Below are positions 7,850 to 18,400 of a stretch of DNA of 41,748 nucleotides, in pieces. How positions within the stretch are numbered: the first letter of the stretch is position 1; every line of letters begins with the position of its first letter. The translations under genes were made by a program, and so were the position numbers. Below the pieces are notes generated by a model that saw only the letters and a list, made by a program, of their open reading frames with translations, was not told the DNA's origin and did not search any database. This stretch comes from Acidimicrobiia bacterium (lineage in GTDB: Bacteria > Actinomycetota > Acidimicrobiia > Spongiisociales > ZC4RG35), in NCBI GenBank assembly GCA_025937235.1, contig JAICRU010000021.1:1-41748 (forward strand), given 5' to 3'.

Positions 7850-8758
7850 GTGGCCGCTGTTCAGCCGAGTCATCTCCGCGCCCTCGAATCAGAGTCGATT
7901 CACATCATCCGGGAGGCGGTAGCCGAATCCGAGAATCCTGTCCTCCTCTTCTCGGGGGGCAAGGACTCCGCCCTCGTGCTACGTCTCGCGGTGAAGGCAT
8001 TCTGGCCTGCCCGTCTCCCGTTCCCGGTCATGCACGTCGACACCGGTCACAACTTCGACGAGGTGATCGATTTTCGGGACCGGACCATCGCCGAGCTGGA
8101 GGCGAATCTGATCGTGGCCTCCGTCCAGGAGGCCATCGAGCAGGGGAGGGTGGTCGAAGAGACCGGGCCTCGGGCTTCCCGGAACCGTCTCCAGACCGAG
8201 TCCCTGCTCAACGCTATCGACAAGCACCGCTTCGACGTGGTGTTCGGTGGCGCCCGCCGTGATGAAGAGAAGGCGAGGGCCAAGGAGCGGGTCTTCTCAT
8301 TCCGGGACGAGTTCGGTCAGTGGGACCCCAAGAACCAGAGACCCGAGCTCTGGTCGCTATACAACGGCAGGCACCGTAACGGCGAGCATATGCGGGTGTT
8401 CCCCATCTCCAACTGGACCGAGATGGACGTCTGGCAGTACATCGACCAGGAGGGGGTCGAGCTGCCCTCCGTGTACTTCTCCCACCGACGGCGTGTCTTC
8501 GAACGTGACGGGATGCTGATGGCGGAGTCGCCCTATCTGAGGTTGCTCCCCAACGAAGAGGTGTTCGAGGCCGTGGTGCGCTTCCGGACGGTGGGGGACA
8601 TGACGTGCACCGGTGGCTTCGAGTCGAGGGCAGCCACGGTCCAAGAGATCATCGACGAGGTTTCGATCAGCCGGATCACAGAGCGTGGCGCCAGCCGGGC
8701 CGACGACCGCACCGCCGATGCGGCCATGGAGGACCGCAAGCGGGAGGGCTACTTCTGA
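7850..8758 (+). CDS. cysD: Sulfate adenylyltransferase subunit 2
   Basis: PVLLFSGGKDSALVLRLAVKAFWPARLPFPVMHVDTGHNFDEVIDFRD PP-loop; FGGARRDEEKARAKERVFSFRDEFGQWDPKNQRPELW. Confidence 0.95.
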   Translation: MAAVQPSHLRALESESIHIIREAVAESENPVLLFSGGKDSALVLRLAVKAFWPARLPFPVMHVDTGHNFDEVIDFRDRTIAELEANLIVASVQEAIEQGRVVEETGPRASRNRLQTESLLNAIDKHRFDVVFGGARRDEEKARAKERVFSFRDEFGQWDPKNQRPELWSLYNGRHRNGEHMRVFPISNWTEMDVWQYIDQEGVELPSVYFSHRRRVFERDGMLMAESPYLRLLPNEEVFEAVVRFRTVGDMTCTGGFESRAATVQEIIDEVSISRITERGASRADDRTADAAMEDRKREGYF

Positions 8759-10017
8759 TGACCGAACTGGTTCGCATCGCCACCACAGGCTCGGTCGACG
8801 ACGGGAAGAGCACCCTGATCGGGCGGCTGCTCTTCGACTCCAAGCAGATCTTCGAAGACCAGCTGGTGGCCGTGGAGGACGCCAGCCGGAAGCGGGGCAC
8901 CGACTATGTGGACCTGGCTCTGTTAACCGACGGCCTGCGTGCCGAGCGGGAGCAGGGGATCACCATCGACGTCGCCTACCGCTATTTCGCCACACCGAAG
9001 CGCAGGTTCGTCCTTGCCGACACTCCCGGGCATATCCAGTACACCCGGAACATGGTGACCGGGTCGTCGACGGCGAATATCGCCCTGATCCTGGTCGATG
9101 CCCGCCTGGGGATCCTGGAGCAGACCAGGCGTCACTCGTTCCTCGCCTCGCTGCTCGGCGTGCCCCACCTGGTCCTTTGTGTCAACAAGATGGACCTGGC
9201 CGACTGGTCCCAGGAGCGTTTCGAGGAGATCGTCGACGAGTTCAGGGACTTCGCCACCAGGCTCGACATCCACGATCTCCGTTTCGTCCCAATTTCCGCC
9301 CTGGAAGGGGACAACGTGGTCAACCAGTCGGAGCGCATGCCCTGGTACCACGGACCGACCGTGTTGGAGTTGCTCGAGGAGATCCACATCGGCAGCGACC
9401 AGAACATGATCGATGTGCGATTCCCGGTGCAGTACGTGATCAGGCCCCATCGTCGGGAGTACCAGGACTTCAGGGGGTATGCGGGCAAGGTGGCCGGCGG
9501 GCTGATCAAGCAGGGTGACGAGGTGATGGTCCTGCCCAGCGGGTTCACCACCAAGGTTCGCTCCATCGAGACCTTCGACGGGCCGCTGGAGGAGGCGGCG
9601 CCCCCGATGTCGGTGGTCATCACCCTCGAGGACGATATCGACGTCTCCCGGGGGGACATGCTGTGCCGCCCCCACAACCAGCCCCATGCCTCCCAGGACA
9701 TCGACGCCATGGTCGCCTGGATGTCCGAAGGCCCGCCGCTGAAGGTCGGAGCGAAATACGGCATCAAGCACACCACCCGCTGGGGCAAGGCGATGGTCAA
9801 GGAGTTCCAGTACCGGCTCGACGTCAACACCCTCCACCGTGATGAAACGTCCGAGACTTTGAGTCTGAACGAGATCGGCCGGGTACGGCTGCGCTCCACC
9901 ACACCCCTCTTCTTCGACGAATACCGGCGCAACCGGGAGACCGGCTCTTTCGTCCTCGTCGACGAGGCGACCAACGTCACGGTCGGGGCGGGGATGATCA
10001 CGGGCGAGGGGTCGTGA
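8758..10017 (+). CDS. cysN: Sulfate adenylyltransferase subunit 1 (GTPase)
   Basis: [57 protein letters not shown] at 8758 overlaps the cysD stop. Confidence 0.95.
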   Translation: MTELVRIATTGSVDDGKSTLIGRLLFDSKQIFEDQLVAVEDASRKRGTDYVDLALLTDGLRAEREQGITIDVAYRYFATPKRRFVLADTPGHIQYTRNMVTGSSTANIALILVDARLGILEQTRRHSFLASLLGVPHLVLCVNKMDLADWSQERFEEIVDEFRDFATRLDIHDLRFVPISALEGDNVVNQSERMPWYHGPTVLELLEEIHIGSDQNMIDVRFPVQYVIRPHRREYQDFRGYAGKVAGGLIKQGDEVMVLPSGFTTKVRSIETFDGPLEEAAPPMSVVITLEDDIDVSRGDMLCRPHNQPHASQDIDAMVAWMSEGPPLKVGAKYGIKHTTRWGKAMVKEFQYRLDVNTLHRDETSETLSLNEIGRVRLRSTTPLFFDEYRRNRETGSFVLVDEATNVTVGAGMITGEGS

Positions 10018-10604
10018 GCGAGAACGTGGTCTGGCACCGGGGTGGGGTCGGGTCAGCGGATCGGGAGCCGACGACAGGGGGCCGGGGTATGACCGTCTGG
10101 ATGACCGGGCTCTCCGGAAGCGGCAAGTCGACCATCGCCTATCTGGCCGAGGAGAGTCTGATCGGTTCGGGGCGGGCGGCCTACGTGCTCGACGGGGACA
10201 ACCTGCGTCACGGTCTCAACGCCGACCTCGGTTTCGGAGCGGAAGATCGAGCCGAGAACGTGCGACGGGTGGGCGAGGTGGCCCGCCTCATGGCCGATGC
10301 CGGTCTGGTGGTGCTGGTGCCGGTGATCTCACCCTTCGCCGCCGACCGGAAGATGGTGCGCGAGGCACACCAGCAGGCCGGGCTGGGCTTCATCGAGGTG
10401 TTCGTCGATGCCCCGCTCGAGGTGTGCGAGGCACGCGACCCCAAGGGTCTCTACGCCCGGGCCCGGGCCGGGGAGATCTCCGAGATGACCGGCATCGATT
10501 CCCCCTATGAGGCGCCGGAGAGCCCCGAACTCAGTCTCGACACCGATGCCTCCGCACCCGAGGAGCTGGCCGAGCTTCTCGTCGCGGAGGTCACCTCGAG
10601 ATGA
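10014..10604 (+). CDS. cysC: Adenylylsulfate (APS) kinase
   Basis: [22 protein letters not shown]...[52 protein letters not shown] start overlaps the cysN stop (an internal ATG at 10090 is possible). Confidence 0.95.
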   Translation: MSENVVWHRGGVGSADREPTTGGRGMTVWMTGLSGSGKSTIAYLAEESLIGSGRAAYVLDGDNLRHGLNADLGFGAEDRAENVRRVGEVARLMADAGLVVLVPVISPFAADRKMVREAHQQAGLGFIEVFVDAPLEVCEARDPKGLYARARAGEISEMTGIDSPYEAPESPELSLDTDASAPEELAELLVAEVTSR

Positions 10605-11422
10605 CCACGACCACCCCATCGCCGGTCTACTACGCCCGTCGCTTCAACGAGTACATGGCCGAGTTGTGGAGGCGACGGGACTTCGTCTGGTTCCTGGCCC
10701 GGGGCAACATCAAGGCACGCAATGCGTCGACCGTGCTCGGGCTCGCCTGGTGGGTCCTCAACCCGCTGCTCCTCGGCTTCGTCTACTTCTTCATATTCGG
10801 CCTGATCTTCCCTACGCAGCGGGACATCGCCTATCTGCTGTCGGGGATATTCGTCTTTCACTACAGCAGCCAGTCCATGTCTGGGGGAGCCAACTCGATA
10901 ATCGGGAACTCCAAGCTGCTGGTGAACATCAGGTTCCCGCGCCTCATCCTGCCCATCGCGTTCCTGCTCGAATCGACCTTTGGTTTCCTGGCCTCACTGG
11001 TGGTCCTCTACCTGATCGTCATCCCCTTCGCCGATGTCATCCCCGGGCCGAGCATCCTTTGGCTCTTAGTGGCCCTGCCCCTTCAGATAGTCTTCAACCT
11101 GGGTCTGGCTGCGGCCACTGCACGCCTGGCAGTGCCCTTCCGTGACATCACCAACCTGATCCCTTACCTGACCCGGATCTGGCTGTACATGTCGCCGATC
11201 ATCTGGCCCCTGTCCATGCTGGAGAGTGTGTCGGAGACATTCCAGGGCCTGTTCCGGCTCAACCCGATGTTCCCCATCATCGCCGTCTATCGGACCGCCC
11301 TTCTTGGCTACCCGCTGGCCCAGGCAGACCTGGTAGCCATGGTGGCCTGGTGTCTGGCGATAGGCGTCATCGGGGTGGCCATGTTCATCAAATTCGAGGG
11401 CCGGATGGTGAGGTACCTGTGA
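10601..11422 (+). CDS. wzm: Polysaccharide/polyol-phosphate ABC exporter permease (Wzm/TagG-like)
   Basis: Six-TM ABC-2 protein: [36 protein letters not shown]...[16 protein letters not shown] overlap with the cysC stop. Confidence 0.85.
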   Translation: MTTTTPSPVYYARRFNEYMAELWRRRDFVWFLARGNIKARNASTVLGLAWWVLNPLLLGFVYFFIFGLIFPTQRDIAYLLSGIFVFHYSSQSMSGGANSIIGNSKLLVNIRFPRLILPIAFLLESTFGFLASLVVLYLIVIPFADVIPGPSILWLLVALPLQIVFNLGLAAATARLAVPFRDITNLIPYLTRIWLYMSPIIWPLSMLESVSETFQGLFRLNPMFPIIAVYRTALLGYPLAQADLVAMVAWCLAIGVIGVAMFIKFEGRMVRYL

Positions 11423-12186
11423 GCGCCCCCGCCATCAAGGTAGAGAACGTGTGGGTCAGATTCCGGCCCTACGTCGATCGTCGCCCCACGCTGCGCCGCT
11501 CCCTGGCCACATTTCGCCACAAGGAGACCCAGTTGGTCGAAGCACTCAAGGGTGTCTCCTTCGAAGTGCAGAAGGGGGAGGCGTTCGGCGTGGTCGGCCA
11601 GAACGGGGCGGGGAAGAGCACTCTGCTTCGGGTGATGGCCCGCACACTGCGCCCCGATGAAGGCCGGGTGGTAGTCCGGGGCCGGATGTCGACTTTGCTC
11701 CAACTCGGGGTGGGCTTCAATGCGCAGCTCTCCGGGAGCCGCAACATCTATCTGGGGGGCCTGGTGGCCGGCCTCAACAAGAAGCAGGTCGACGAGCGGT
11801 ACGACGAGATAGTGGAGTACTCCGAGCTGGGGGACGCCATCTACCGTCCGATGAAGACCTACTCGTCGGGGATGTTCTCCAGATTGGCGTTTGCGGTTGC
11901 GATGCATCTCGACCCAGAGATCCTCCTCCTCGACGAGGTGCTGGCTGTTGGCGACGAGGGCTTCAAGGAGAAGAGCATGGCCACCATGCACGAGCTGTTG
12001 GACCGGTCGGGAAGCATCGTCTTCGTCAGCCACGCGGTGAGACAGCTCGCCGATTTCTGCGACCGGGCTGCCTGGCTCGACGAGGGCCGGGTCCGCGCCA
12101 TCGGCGAGGCACATGGGGTGGTCGAGGAGTACCGGGAGTTCGTTCAGCGTCGCCGGAAAGAGCTGAGGGCGCAGGGGCTGGCGTGA
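11419..12186 (+). CDS. wzt: Polysaccharide ABC exporter ATPase (Wzt/TagH-like, no C-terminal carbohydrate-binding extension)
   Basis: Walker A GQNGAGKSTLL, signature YSSGMFSRLAFAVA, Walker B ILLLDEVLAVGD; GTG start at 11419 overlaps the wzm stop; about 255 aa. Confidence 0.9.
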   Translation: MSAPAIKVENVWVRFRPYVDRRPTLRRSLATFRHKETQLVEALKGVSFEVQKGEAFGVVGQNGAGKSTLLRVMARTLRPDEGRVVVRGRMSTLLQLGVGFNAQLSGSRNIYLGGLVAGLNKKQVDERYDEIVEYSELGDAIYRPMKTYSSGMFSRLAFAVAMHLDPEILLLDEVLAVGDEGFKEKSMATMHELLDRSGSIVFVSHAVRQLADFCDRAAWLDEGRVRAIGEAHGVVEEYREFVQRRRKELRAQGLA

Positions 12187-13454
12187 GGCCCGACGAGAAG
12201 GTCGATTCTGACCTGACCAGGGCCATGGAAGAGTTCCGGACGATCCGTGCCGAGCTCTCAGGCCGCTTGGATGCAGAGATCACTCGCTCACGGGAGTTGA
12301 AACGAGCCCTGGCTCAGGCGGAACGCAAGATCGAATCGATCTTCCAGAGCAAGACCTGGGCCGCGGGCAAGACCTTGCGCCGTCTGGTTCGGCCCTTTTC
12401 TCCGGTCGATGAGGGACCGGCATCGCCACTGGTAGAGATGGAGGAAGCCACGGCGAGTGGCTTCGTCGAAGCCTTGCTGCCGGGCCAACCGCATCCGCTT
12501 TGGACCGAGTATGAGGCTGAAGTGGCCCGCGGGCTGGAGACGGGCAGTGAGGGCCCCGTGTTCATGGTCTCGACCATCAGGTTTGGAGAGGGGCGCGGCG
12601 ATCTGTTCCTGGCCACTGGACTCGGGCGCTACCTGCGCCGGAGCGGCTTTGGTACCGGGTATCTCGATCAGAACGACTGGTACCGGTCTTCACCCGGCGG
12701 CCAGTCCGTCATAGCGATGTTGCCTGCCTTCCGGCCGTCCAAGGCCGCCCCCGGCCCAAAGATCATCGGCTGGGCGCGCAGCGAGTTCGTCAATTGGCTC
12801 ACCCATCCCGAGCTGGATCGCTTCGACGCGATCCTCTGCTCCTCGGTCAAGGCGGCGGCAGAGTTCAGTCGGTACTTCGCCGGCCCCGTCCACGTGCTTC
12901 CCATCGGCGTGGACCTCGAGTTGTTCCAGCCCGATCAAGCCTTGAGCCGAAACCGGGCTGGCGTGGTTTCCACGGTCAACCAGTGGGGGAGAGAGCGCGA
13001 CGTCTACCGAGCGCTGCGTTCAGGCCCAATCGATTTCACCCTTCGAATACATGGCCAGTCGAGGGGACTGCCAGCCGAACTGGCTCGCTATGACCAAGGA
13101 CCTGTCCATTTCTTCGAGCTTCCTGCCGTCTATTGGGGAGCGAAGATCGTCTTGGACGACTTCAACTGGACGACGGTGGGATGGGGGTCAGTCAACAGCC
13201 GCGTGTTCGAGGCAATCGCCGCTGGTGCCCTCCCAGTGACTAACTCGAAGCGGGGTCTCGAGGCGCTGGGCTTGGCGGACGTTCCGACCTACGCCGCCCC
13301 AGACGAATTGAATCCGCTCATCGATCGACTGCTCGGTGATCCCCATGGCACCGATGCCCTGGTCGAGGAGCTGGGCTCTGTGGTGAGGGAGCGGCATTCA
13401 CTCGAGATGAGAGCAGCCGACCTGGTGGCGATCCTGGCCGGGCTCTTGGAATGA
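12183..13454 (+). CDS. Glycosyltransferase (CgeB/GT4-like) with N-terminal coiled coil
   Basis: RIHGQSRGLPAELARYDQGPVHFFELPAVYWGAKIVLDDFNWTTVGWGSVNSRVFEAIAAGALPVTNSKRGLE; GTGA overlap with the wzt stop. Confidence 0.75.
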   Translation: MRPDEKVDSDLTRAMEEFRTIRAELSGRLDAEITRSRELKRALAQAERKIESIFQSKTWAAGKTLRRLVRPFSPVDEGPASPLVEMEEATASGFVEALLPGQPHPLWTEYEAEVARGLETGSEGPVFMVSTIRFGEGRGDLFLATGLGRYLRRSGFGTGYLDQNDWYRSSPGGQSVIAMLPAFRPSKAAPGPKIIGWARSEFVNWLTHPELDRFDAILCSSVKAAAEFSRYFAGPVHVLPIGVDLELFQPDQALSRNRAGVVSTVNQWGRERDVYRALRSGPIDFTLRIHGQSRGLPAELARYDQGPVHFFELPAVYWGAKIVLDDFNWTTVGWGSVNSRVFEAIAAGALPVTNSKRGLEALGLADVPTYAAPDELNPLIDRLLGDPHGTDALVEELGSVVRERHSLEMRAADLVAILAGLLE

Positions 13455-13525
13455 GTGGGCTCCGTGGCTGGAGCCGTGGCACCATCACCCGCTGTGGTCG
13501 GAGTCCGGTGTGACATGATGCTGTC

Positions 13526-15124
13526 ATGACGGCCACCGTCGAACAATCACGCTCGCCTGCGACCACGTCATGGTGGGTCGAGCACCGGTATCTGCTGGCT
13601 ATTGGTGCGATAACAATCCTCGGGGCGGCAGTCCGCCTGCTTGGTTTGGGAAGCGAGCCGTTCTGGCTCGACGAAGCGCACACCGCCAACTTCACGACGC
13701 TGACATTTGGAGAGTTGTGGTCATTCGACCCTGTCTACAACAGGGCAAATCCTCCGGGTTACATCGTTCTGATGAAGGCCTGGGCACAGGTCAGCCGTTC
13801 TGAGGAATGGTTCCGGGCGCCATCCTTGATCGCTGGGGTCATCACGATTCCTCTGCTTTATCTGATATGTGCGCGCATGGGTAGCCGGCGGGCCGGGATC
13901 GTGGCCGCCTTGTTGTTGGCGCTGGCGGGTTTTCACGTGAAGTACAGCCAGGAGGCCCGCGCGTACGCGATCCTGACCATGCTCGTCGCGATCGTGATCC
14001 TGTCCGTTGTCCAGTTGGTGACGCAACCCGACGGCGATCTGGCTCAGCGGATACGCAGGCGTCCGAAGGAGCTGAAACTGAGCGGGCAAGGCTTGAGGCG
14101 CCCAATCACGTGGACCGACGTTGCGTGGCCGGCCTACGGGCTAGCGGCGGGCCTTGCGCTCCACATGCACAACACCAGCTTGACAGTTCCCCTCGCGGCC
14201 AGCCTGGGAGTGGGCGTTTGGTGGCTGAACACCAAGTCCAAGCCGCCACGTTTCATCCGCAATTGGGTGCTCGCCAACATCCTGGCTCTCGCGGTCTGGG
14301 CACCATGGATTCCCGGTTTCCTGAAGCAACTGGAGCGGGTGAGTAACAGCTTCTGGGCGACAGGCCCCACGTGGGAGACTGCGGTCCGAGACTTCGCCGT
14401 TCTGGCCAAGGGCGACATCGGCACGATGTGGCCTTTCATCGACACGATCTGGATCAACGTCCTTGTCCTCATCGGTGTTGCTCTACTGACCTTGCTAGGA
14501 CTCAGGAGAATGGACTCCAAATACCGGCCGGTCATCCTGTCCTTCATCCTTGTCCATCCTTTGGCTCAACTGCTGTATGGCCTGAGGAGGCCGGTTTTCC
14601 TCGCCCGCACCCTGATTTGGATATCGCTCGGCGTTCTAGTCGCCATTGGGTTCGCCGTCTCACGCTTGAGAGGCGAGAAGCTCTGGCTGGCGACCGCAGG
14701 ACTGTTGGTGGTTCCGGTGCTGGGAACGATTGGCTATCACGTTGCCTTCGAGAAGACGCCGTGGGACGAGGCTGCTGCGATCGTTGCTGCCGAGGCCGGT
14801 CCGGATGACGTCATCTTCGTCATGTCACCGAACAACATCGTTCCCTTCCGGCACTACTTCCGGGAGTACGACCTCGGCCTTGACGCTACTCGACTCCCGA
14901 ACGACCTTCCGGATCGGGTCACCGACGAGACGATCATCAACGATTCAGATCTCGAGTCGATACGCAGCGTGGTATCGGCCAGCGAGCGAGTCTGGTTAGT
15001 GCTACGCCGGGCGGTCCAGGTTCCCAACTACGAAGATGTCGATCCGTTCCTTCGGTCCTTGGCACGCGATTTCGAAGTCCACGACCTCGGGGACATGGCA
15101 ATCGTCGAGTATGAGATGAACTGA
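13526..15124 (+). CDS. GT39/ArnT-like polytopic glycosyltransferase
   Basis: GSEPFWLDEAHTANFTTLTFGELWSFDPVYNRANPPGYIVLMKAW, about ten TM segments. Confidence 0.8.
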   Translation: MTATVEQSRSPATTSWWVEHRYLLAIGAITILGAAVRLLGLGSEPFWLDEAHTANFTTLTFGELWSFDPVYNRANPPGYIVLMKAWAQVSRSEEWFRAPSLIAGVITIPLLYLICARMGSRRAGIVAALLLALAGFHVKYSQEARAYAILTMLVAIVILSVVQLVTQPDGDLAQRIRRRPKELKLSGQGLRRPITWTDVAWPAYGLAAGLALHMHNTSLTVPLAASLGVGVWWLNTKSKPPRFIRNWVLANILALAVWAPWIPGFLKQLERVSNSFWATGPTWETAVRDFAVLAKGDIGTMWPFIDTIWINVLVLIGVALLTLLGLRRMDSKYRPVILSFILVHPLAQLLYGLRRPVFLARTLIWISLGVLVAIGFAVSRLRGEKLWLATAGLLVVPVLGTIGYHVAFEKTPWDEAAAIVAAEAGPDDVIFVMSPNNIVPFRHYFREYDLGLDATRLPNDLPDRVTDETIINDSDLESIRSVVSASERVWLVLRRAVQVPNYEDVDPFLRSLARDFEVHDLGDMAIVEYEMN

Positions 15125-15155
15125 GACGTCCAAATTCGACAATCTCGCGCTGTCA

Positions 15156-16436
15156 TCATCGAGGAACCCGGTTTCGGACGAAGGGCGCGCCGGTTGCCAT
15201 GGTGGCCACTATTGCCCCCAGTGCCATTACAGACAGGATTGCGGTCGGATCTCCGCCGACTACATAACCAGCACCGATTGTGAGCAACGTCACCGGGATC
15301 CAGGCGATCAACGTTCGGGTGGCTCTTCCCAATGCAAGTAGCGCGACGGAGCTGAGTAAGGCCCCAGTGGCGAGAATGGTCAGTGCGGCTGCCAGAGCGT
15401 GGTCGATCGGCTCAAGAAGTCCCCCAGCCGCGAAGATCGGTGTGATAACCGATTCGCCGAACACCCACCCGGACGCCGCAGCGAGGAGGCTCATGACAAT
15501 AAGCCAAAGACCGGCCCTTCGTGAGGCGGTGGCGATCCTGGACTGGTCCATGCCGGACAGATCCTGGGCGAACCGGCGGGTGATTGCCGGGAGGGCTCCC
15601 AGCACGAGCTGGTAGGGGGCTCGGTAGACAGCCAGCGCGACGAAAAGGGCGGACACCGATTCAGAACTCGCTCCGGAGGCTGCGAGCACTGTAGGTGCCG
15701 CGACCAGGATCAAGTGATCGGAAATCCCGGCTACTGACGCTGCCACTGGCAAGAGACGCTCTTTGGGGAGTGAATCGCCTGCTCCTTCTGCGCGAAGAGT
15801 GGAGATCCTTCCGCGCAGGCCAAGTAGGGCAACTCCATACCCAGCAAGGAGCCCAACTGCATACCAAGTCGCCGCCGCGTTGACGATCCCGAGGATCATC
15901 GCGGCGCCAGCTCTCACGAGGTTCTCGCCCCCGACGACGGCGGCGAGTTGGGTAGGGGATCCATGGACGGCGAGCCATCCTCGGGCCTTTCCTGTAAGGA
16001 ATGCGCCGATCGGGATGAGGGCGCCGACCAGGGGCCAGAACGGGCTCGCGTCGCCGAAGATTCGGACCCGGTAGATCCACAGGAGGGGCACGGTCAGGGC
16101 TAGAAGCAGGAACAGCGGCAGTAGCTCGGCCGATGGAGGGATTCTCCGCTGACCGTCCGTCATCTCGCGTCGCACTGTGACGACTTGGGTCGAAAACGTC
16201 ACCACCGCAGCTGCGATCGCCCAAACCGTCCATAGCTGCGATATGGGTCGGAAGCCTTCAAGCCCGAGGCTGCGGGTTGCGATTAGGACAAAAAGAAAGG
16301 CGCCAAACCCGGCCAAAGCCGACCCAGCAAGGATGACCCAGCGACTCCTCCGAAGCGTGGGCAACCATATTTTGGACACAGCGCGGATGCTATTCACCTG
16401 ATGTATCTGGCTTTGCGACCAGACCGCGCTCTCCAA
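15156..16436 (-). CDS. Polysaccharide flippase-like (Wzx/MOP superfamily) membrane protein
   Basis: About 12 hydrophobic segments across 426 aa with MOP-like layout (WVILAGSALAGFGAFLFVLIATRSLGLEGFRPISQLWTVWAIAAAVVTFSTQV). Confidence 0.65.
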   Translation of the reverse strand: MESAVWSQSQIHQVNSIRAVSKIWLPTLRRSRWVILAGSALAGFGAFLFVLIATRSLGLEGFRPISQLWTVWAIAAAVVTFSTQVVTVRREMTDGQRRIPPSAELLPLFLLLALTVPLLWIYRVRIFGDASPFWPLVGALIPIGAFLTGKARGWLAVHGSPTQLAAVVGGENLVRAGAAMILGIVNAAATWYAVGLLAGYGVALLGLRGRISTLRAEGAGDSLPKERLLPVAASVAGISDHLILVAAPTVLAASGASSESVSALFVALAVYRAPYQLVLGALPAITRRFAQDLSGMDQSRIATASRRAGLWLIVMSLLAAASGWVFGESVITPIFAAGGLLEPIDHALAAALTILATGALLSSVALLALGRATRTLIAWIPVTLLTIGAGYVVGGDPTAILSVMALGAIVATMATGAPFVRNRVPR

Positions 16437-16495
16437 TCAGGGTCCGTTATGCGAGACTGTGACGCAACAGTTCCGCTTCGATTCTCGGGGTTCAG

Positions 16496-17497
16496 ATGAC
16501 GAACGTGTCAGTGGTGGTGCCGGTGTATTCCGGCGAGGACTACCTGCAGGAGTTGACGGCACGTCTCGGGGCAGTCCGGGAAAGCTGGATCGCGCGATAC
16601 GAGGCCGTGCGCTTGCTCGAAGTGATCTTCGTTGACGACGGAAGCGTCGACGGCTCGTCCGAGATGCTCACCGTTCTTGCCGCACGGCACGACTGGGTTC
16701 AGGTAGTCACCCTTTCCAAGAACTTCGGACAGCATCCGGCCACGAGCGCCGGGATTCTCCATTCCAGCGGGGATTGGGTGGCCACCATCGACGAAGATCT
16801 TCAGCACGGCCCTGAGGACATCGAAACCATGCTGCTTGCCGCAGCTACAACCAACGCAGACGTCGTCTACGGCGAGTCGATCGGACCGATACACGGATCA
16901 TGGCGTGATTCGATGTCGCGCTTTTACAAGCGCCTTCTCGCCACAGTCACAGGGAACCCCGTGATTATGCAGTTCTCAAGCTTCCGGGTTTGCCGCGGGC
17001 CGGTGGCGCGCGCCGCAGCCAGTGTCTCGGGTCACGAGACGTATCTCGACGTGGCACTCACCTGGTTCACGGATAGGTTCGTTTCCCAACGGCTCGAGAT
17101 GGTTGATGGCCGTTACCGGGCAGCCGGCAGAAGCGGCTACTCCTTCTTCAAGCTCCTCGGGCACGCCCGCCGACTACTCATCTCATCGCACACGCGGATT
17201 GGCCGACTCGGCGTGGCGATCGGAGTAGCTGCCGTCATGTTCGCCCTCATAATGACCACACGTGTGATGGTGGGCCGCCTCCGCGGCTTGGAGGAGCTCT
17301 ATGTGCCCGGATACGCCTCGCTGATGGTGGCGATACTCGTATTCGGAGGAATCCTCGCCCTGCTTCTCATCGGGGTCACCGAGTACCTGCTGAACATCGC
17401 CCTGCACACACAAGGAAAGCCAACCTATTTCGCCGTTGATCGAAGCGCCGACGAACGATTGGCGAAGGATCTCCAGGCTGGTGTCCGCCTTAATTGA
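16496..17497 (+). CDS. GT2 polyprenyl-phosphate glycosyltransferase with C-terminal TMs
   Basis: TNVSVVVPVYSGEDYLQELTARL...LEVIFVDDGSVDGSSEML...LSKNFGQHPATSAGILHSSGDWVATIDEDLQHGPEDI. Confidence 0.9.
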   Translation: MTNVSVVVPVYSGEDYLQELTARLGAVRESWIARYEAVRLLEVIFVDDGSVDGSSEMLTVLAARHDWVQVVTLSKNFGQHPATSAGILHSSGDWVATIDEDLQHGPEDIETMLLAAATTNADVVYGESIGPIHGSWRDSMSRFYKRLLATVTGNPVIMQFSSFRVCRGPVARAAASVSGHETYLDVALTWFTDRFVSQRLEMVDGRYRAAGRSGYSFFKLLGHARRLLISSHTRIGRLGVAIGVAAVMFALIMTTRVMVGRLRGLEELYVPGYASLMVAILVFGGILALLLIGVTEYLLNIALHTQGKPTYFAVDRSADERLAKDLQAGVRLN

Positions 17498-18398
17498 CAA
17501 TCCACGGGTCGTCGACTCGGGCGCAGTTGTGCTCCTCGGGTCTGGTGTACTCGCATCGGCTGTTTCTGCGGCTTTGAGGCAGCGCGGCTGGACGCGGATC
17601 AGGCCTATCACAATCCCATGGGAGGCGAATGGGCGATCAAGGGCACTTCAGGACGCTTTGAGGGAATTGCGGGCAGGGCCCGGCACCTCCAACGCGTTGG
17701 TCTGGGCCGCGGGCCGGGCCGGTTTCTCGGCTGACGAGGAGTCGTGTCAAAACGAACTGTTGGCATTCAAAGACACCGTCGACGCGGTCGAGCGGGCCGC
17801 GGAGCAGCATGGCGAAGGGCGGATGTCCCTTCATTTGGTGAGTTCGGCGGGTGGTCTGTTCGAAGGACTGACCCGGATCTCTGGCGATTCTCCGGTAACA
17901 CCAAGAAGGCCGTATGGCTACCTAAAGCGAGATCAGGAGAGGCTGGCCTTTCGGATGGCAGACCGTGTCCCGGCTTGCATCTATCGGGTGAGCACCGTGT
18001 ACAGCTGCCCGAGGCCGGGCCAACGAGTTGGACTTGTCGGCGAATTGTTGCGGAATGGCCTCGATCGGCGTCCGAGTGCGATATTTGGGGCGATGGACAC
18101 TCTTCGTGATTACGTCGGAAGTGCCGAGGTCGGACGGCATATCGCGGGGCGCATAGTCGACTCCCATGACTGGACTTCGGGCGTTGAGATGGTCGTCGCG
18201 GGTCGACCGACCCCGATCGGAGCCATCATCGAGATCGTGCAACGCCTGCTCCGTCGGCGGCTGCTGATCTCGTTCGAGGACGCATGGAACGCCCGGGACA
18301 TTACTTTCGATCCGGCAATGAGGGCCCGCGGCTTCCGCGCCGAGGACCTGCGGGTGGGTGTTGCGAGATCGTTGTTTGAGCTACTGACAGCTCGCTGA
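17481..18398 (+). CDS. NAD-dependent epimerase/dehydratase family (SDR)
   Basis: AVVLLGSGVLASAVSAALRQRGW Rossmann; HLVSSAGGLFEG; YGYLKRDQERLAF (YxxxK). GTG 17481 chosen; the track start is 17436. Confidence 0.75.
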   Translation: MSALIDNPRVVDSGAVVLLGSGVLASAVSAALRQRGWTRIRPITIPWEANGRSRALQDALRELRAGPGTSNALVWAAGRAGFSADEESCQNELLAFKDTVDAVERAAEQHGEGRMSLHLVSSAGGLFEGLTRISGDSPVTPRRPYGYLKRDQERLAFRMADRVPACIYRVSTVYSCPRPGQRVGLVGELLRNGLDRRPSAIFGAMDTLRDYVGSAEVGRHIAGRIVDSHDWTSGVEMVVAGRPTPIGAIIEIVQRLLRRRLLISFEDAWNARDITFDPAMRARGFRAEDLRVGVARSLFELLTAR

Positions 18399-18400
18399 GC

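Noticed and set aside
6945-7922. 325-aa plus-strand ORF (and 5994-6935, 313 aa)
   Set aside because: Antisense to the well-supported SLC13 transporter; composition (Gly/Glu/His/Asp-rich, no domain motif) is typical of shadow frames in high-GC DNA.
8923-9837. 304-aa minus-strand ORF, and 9132-10037
   Set aside because: Antisense shadows of cysN.
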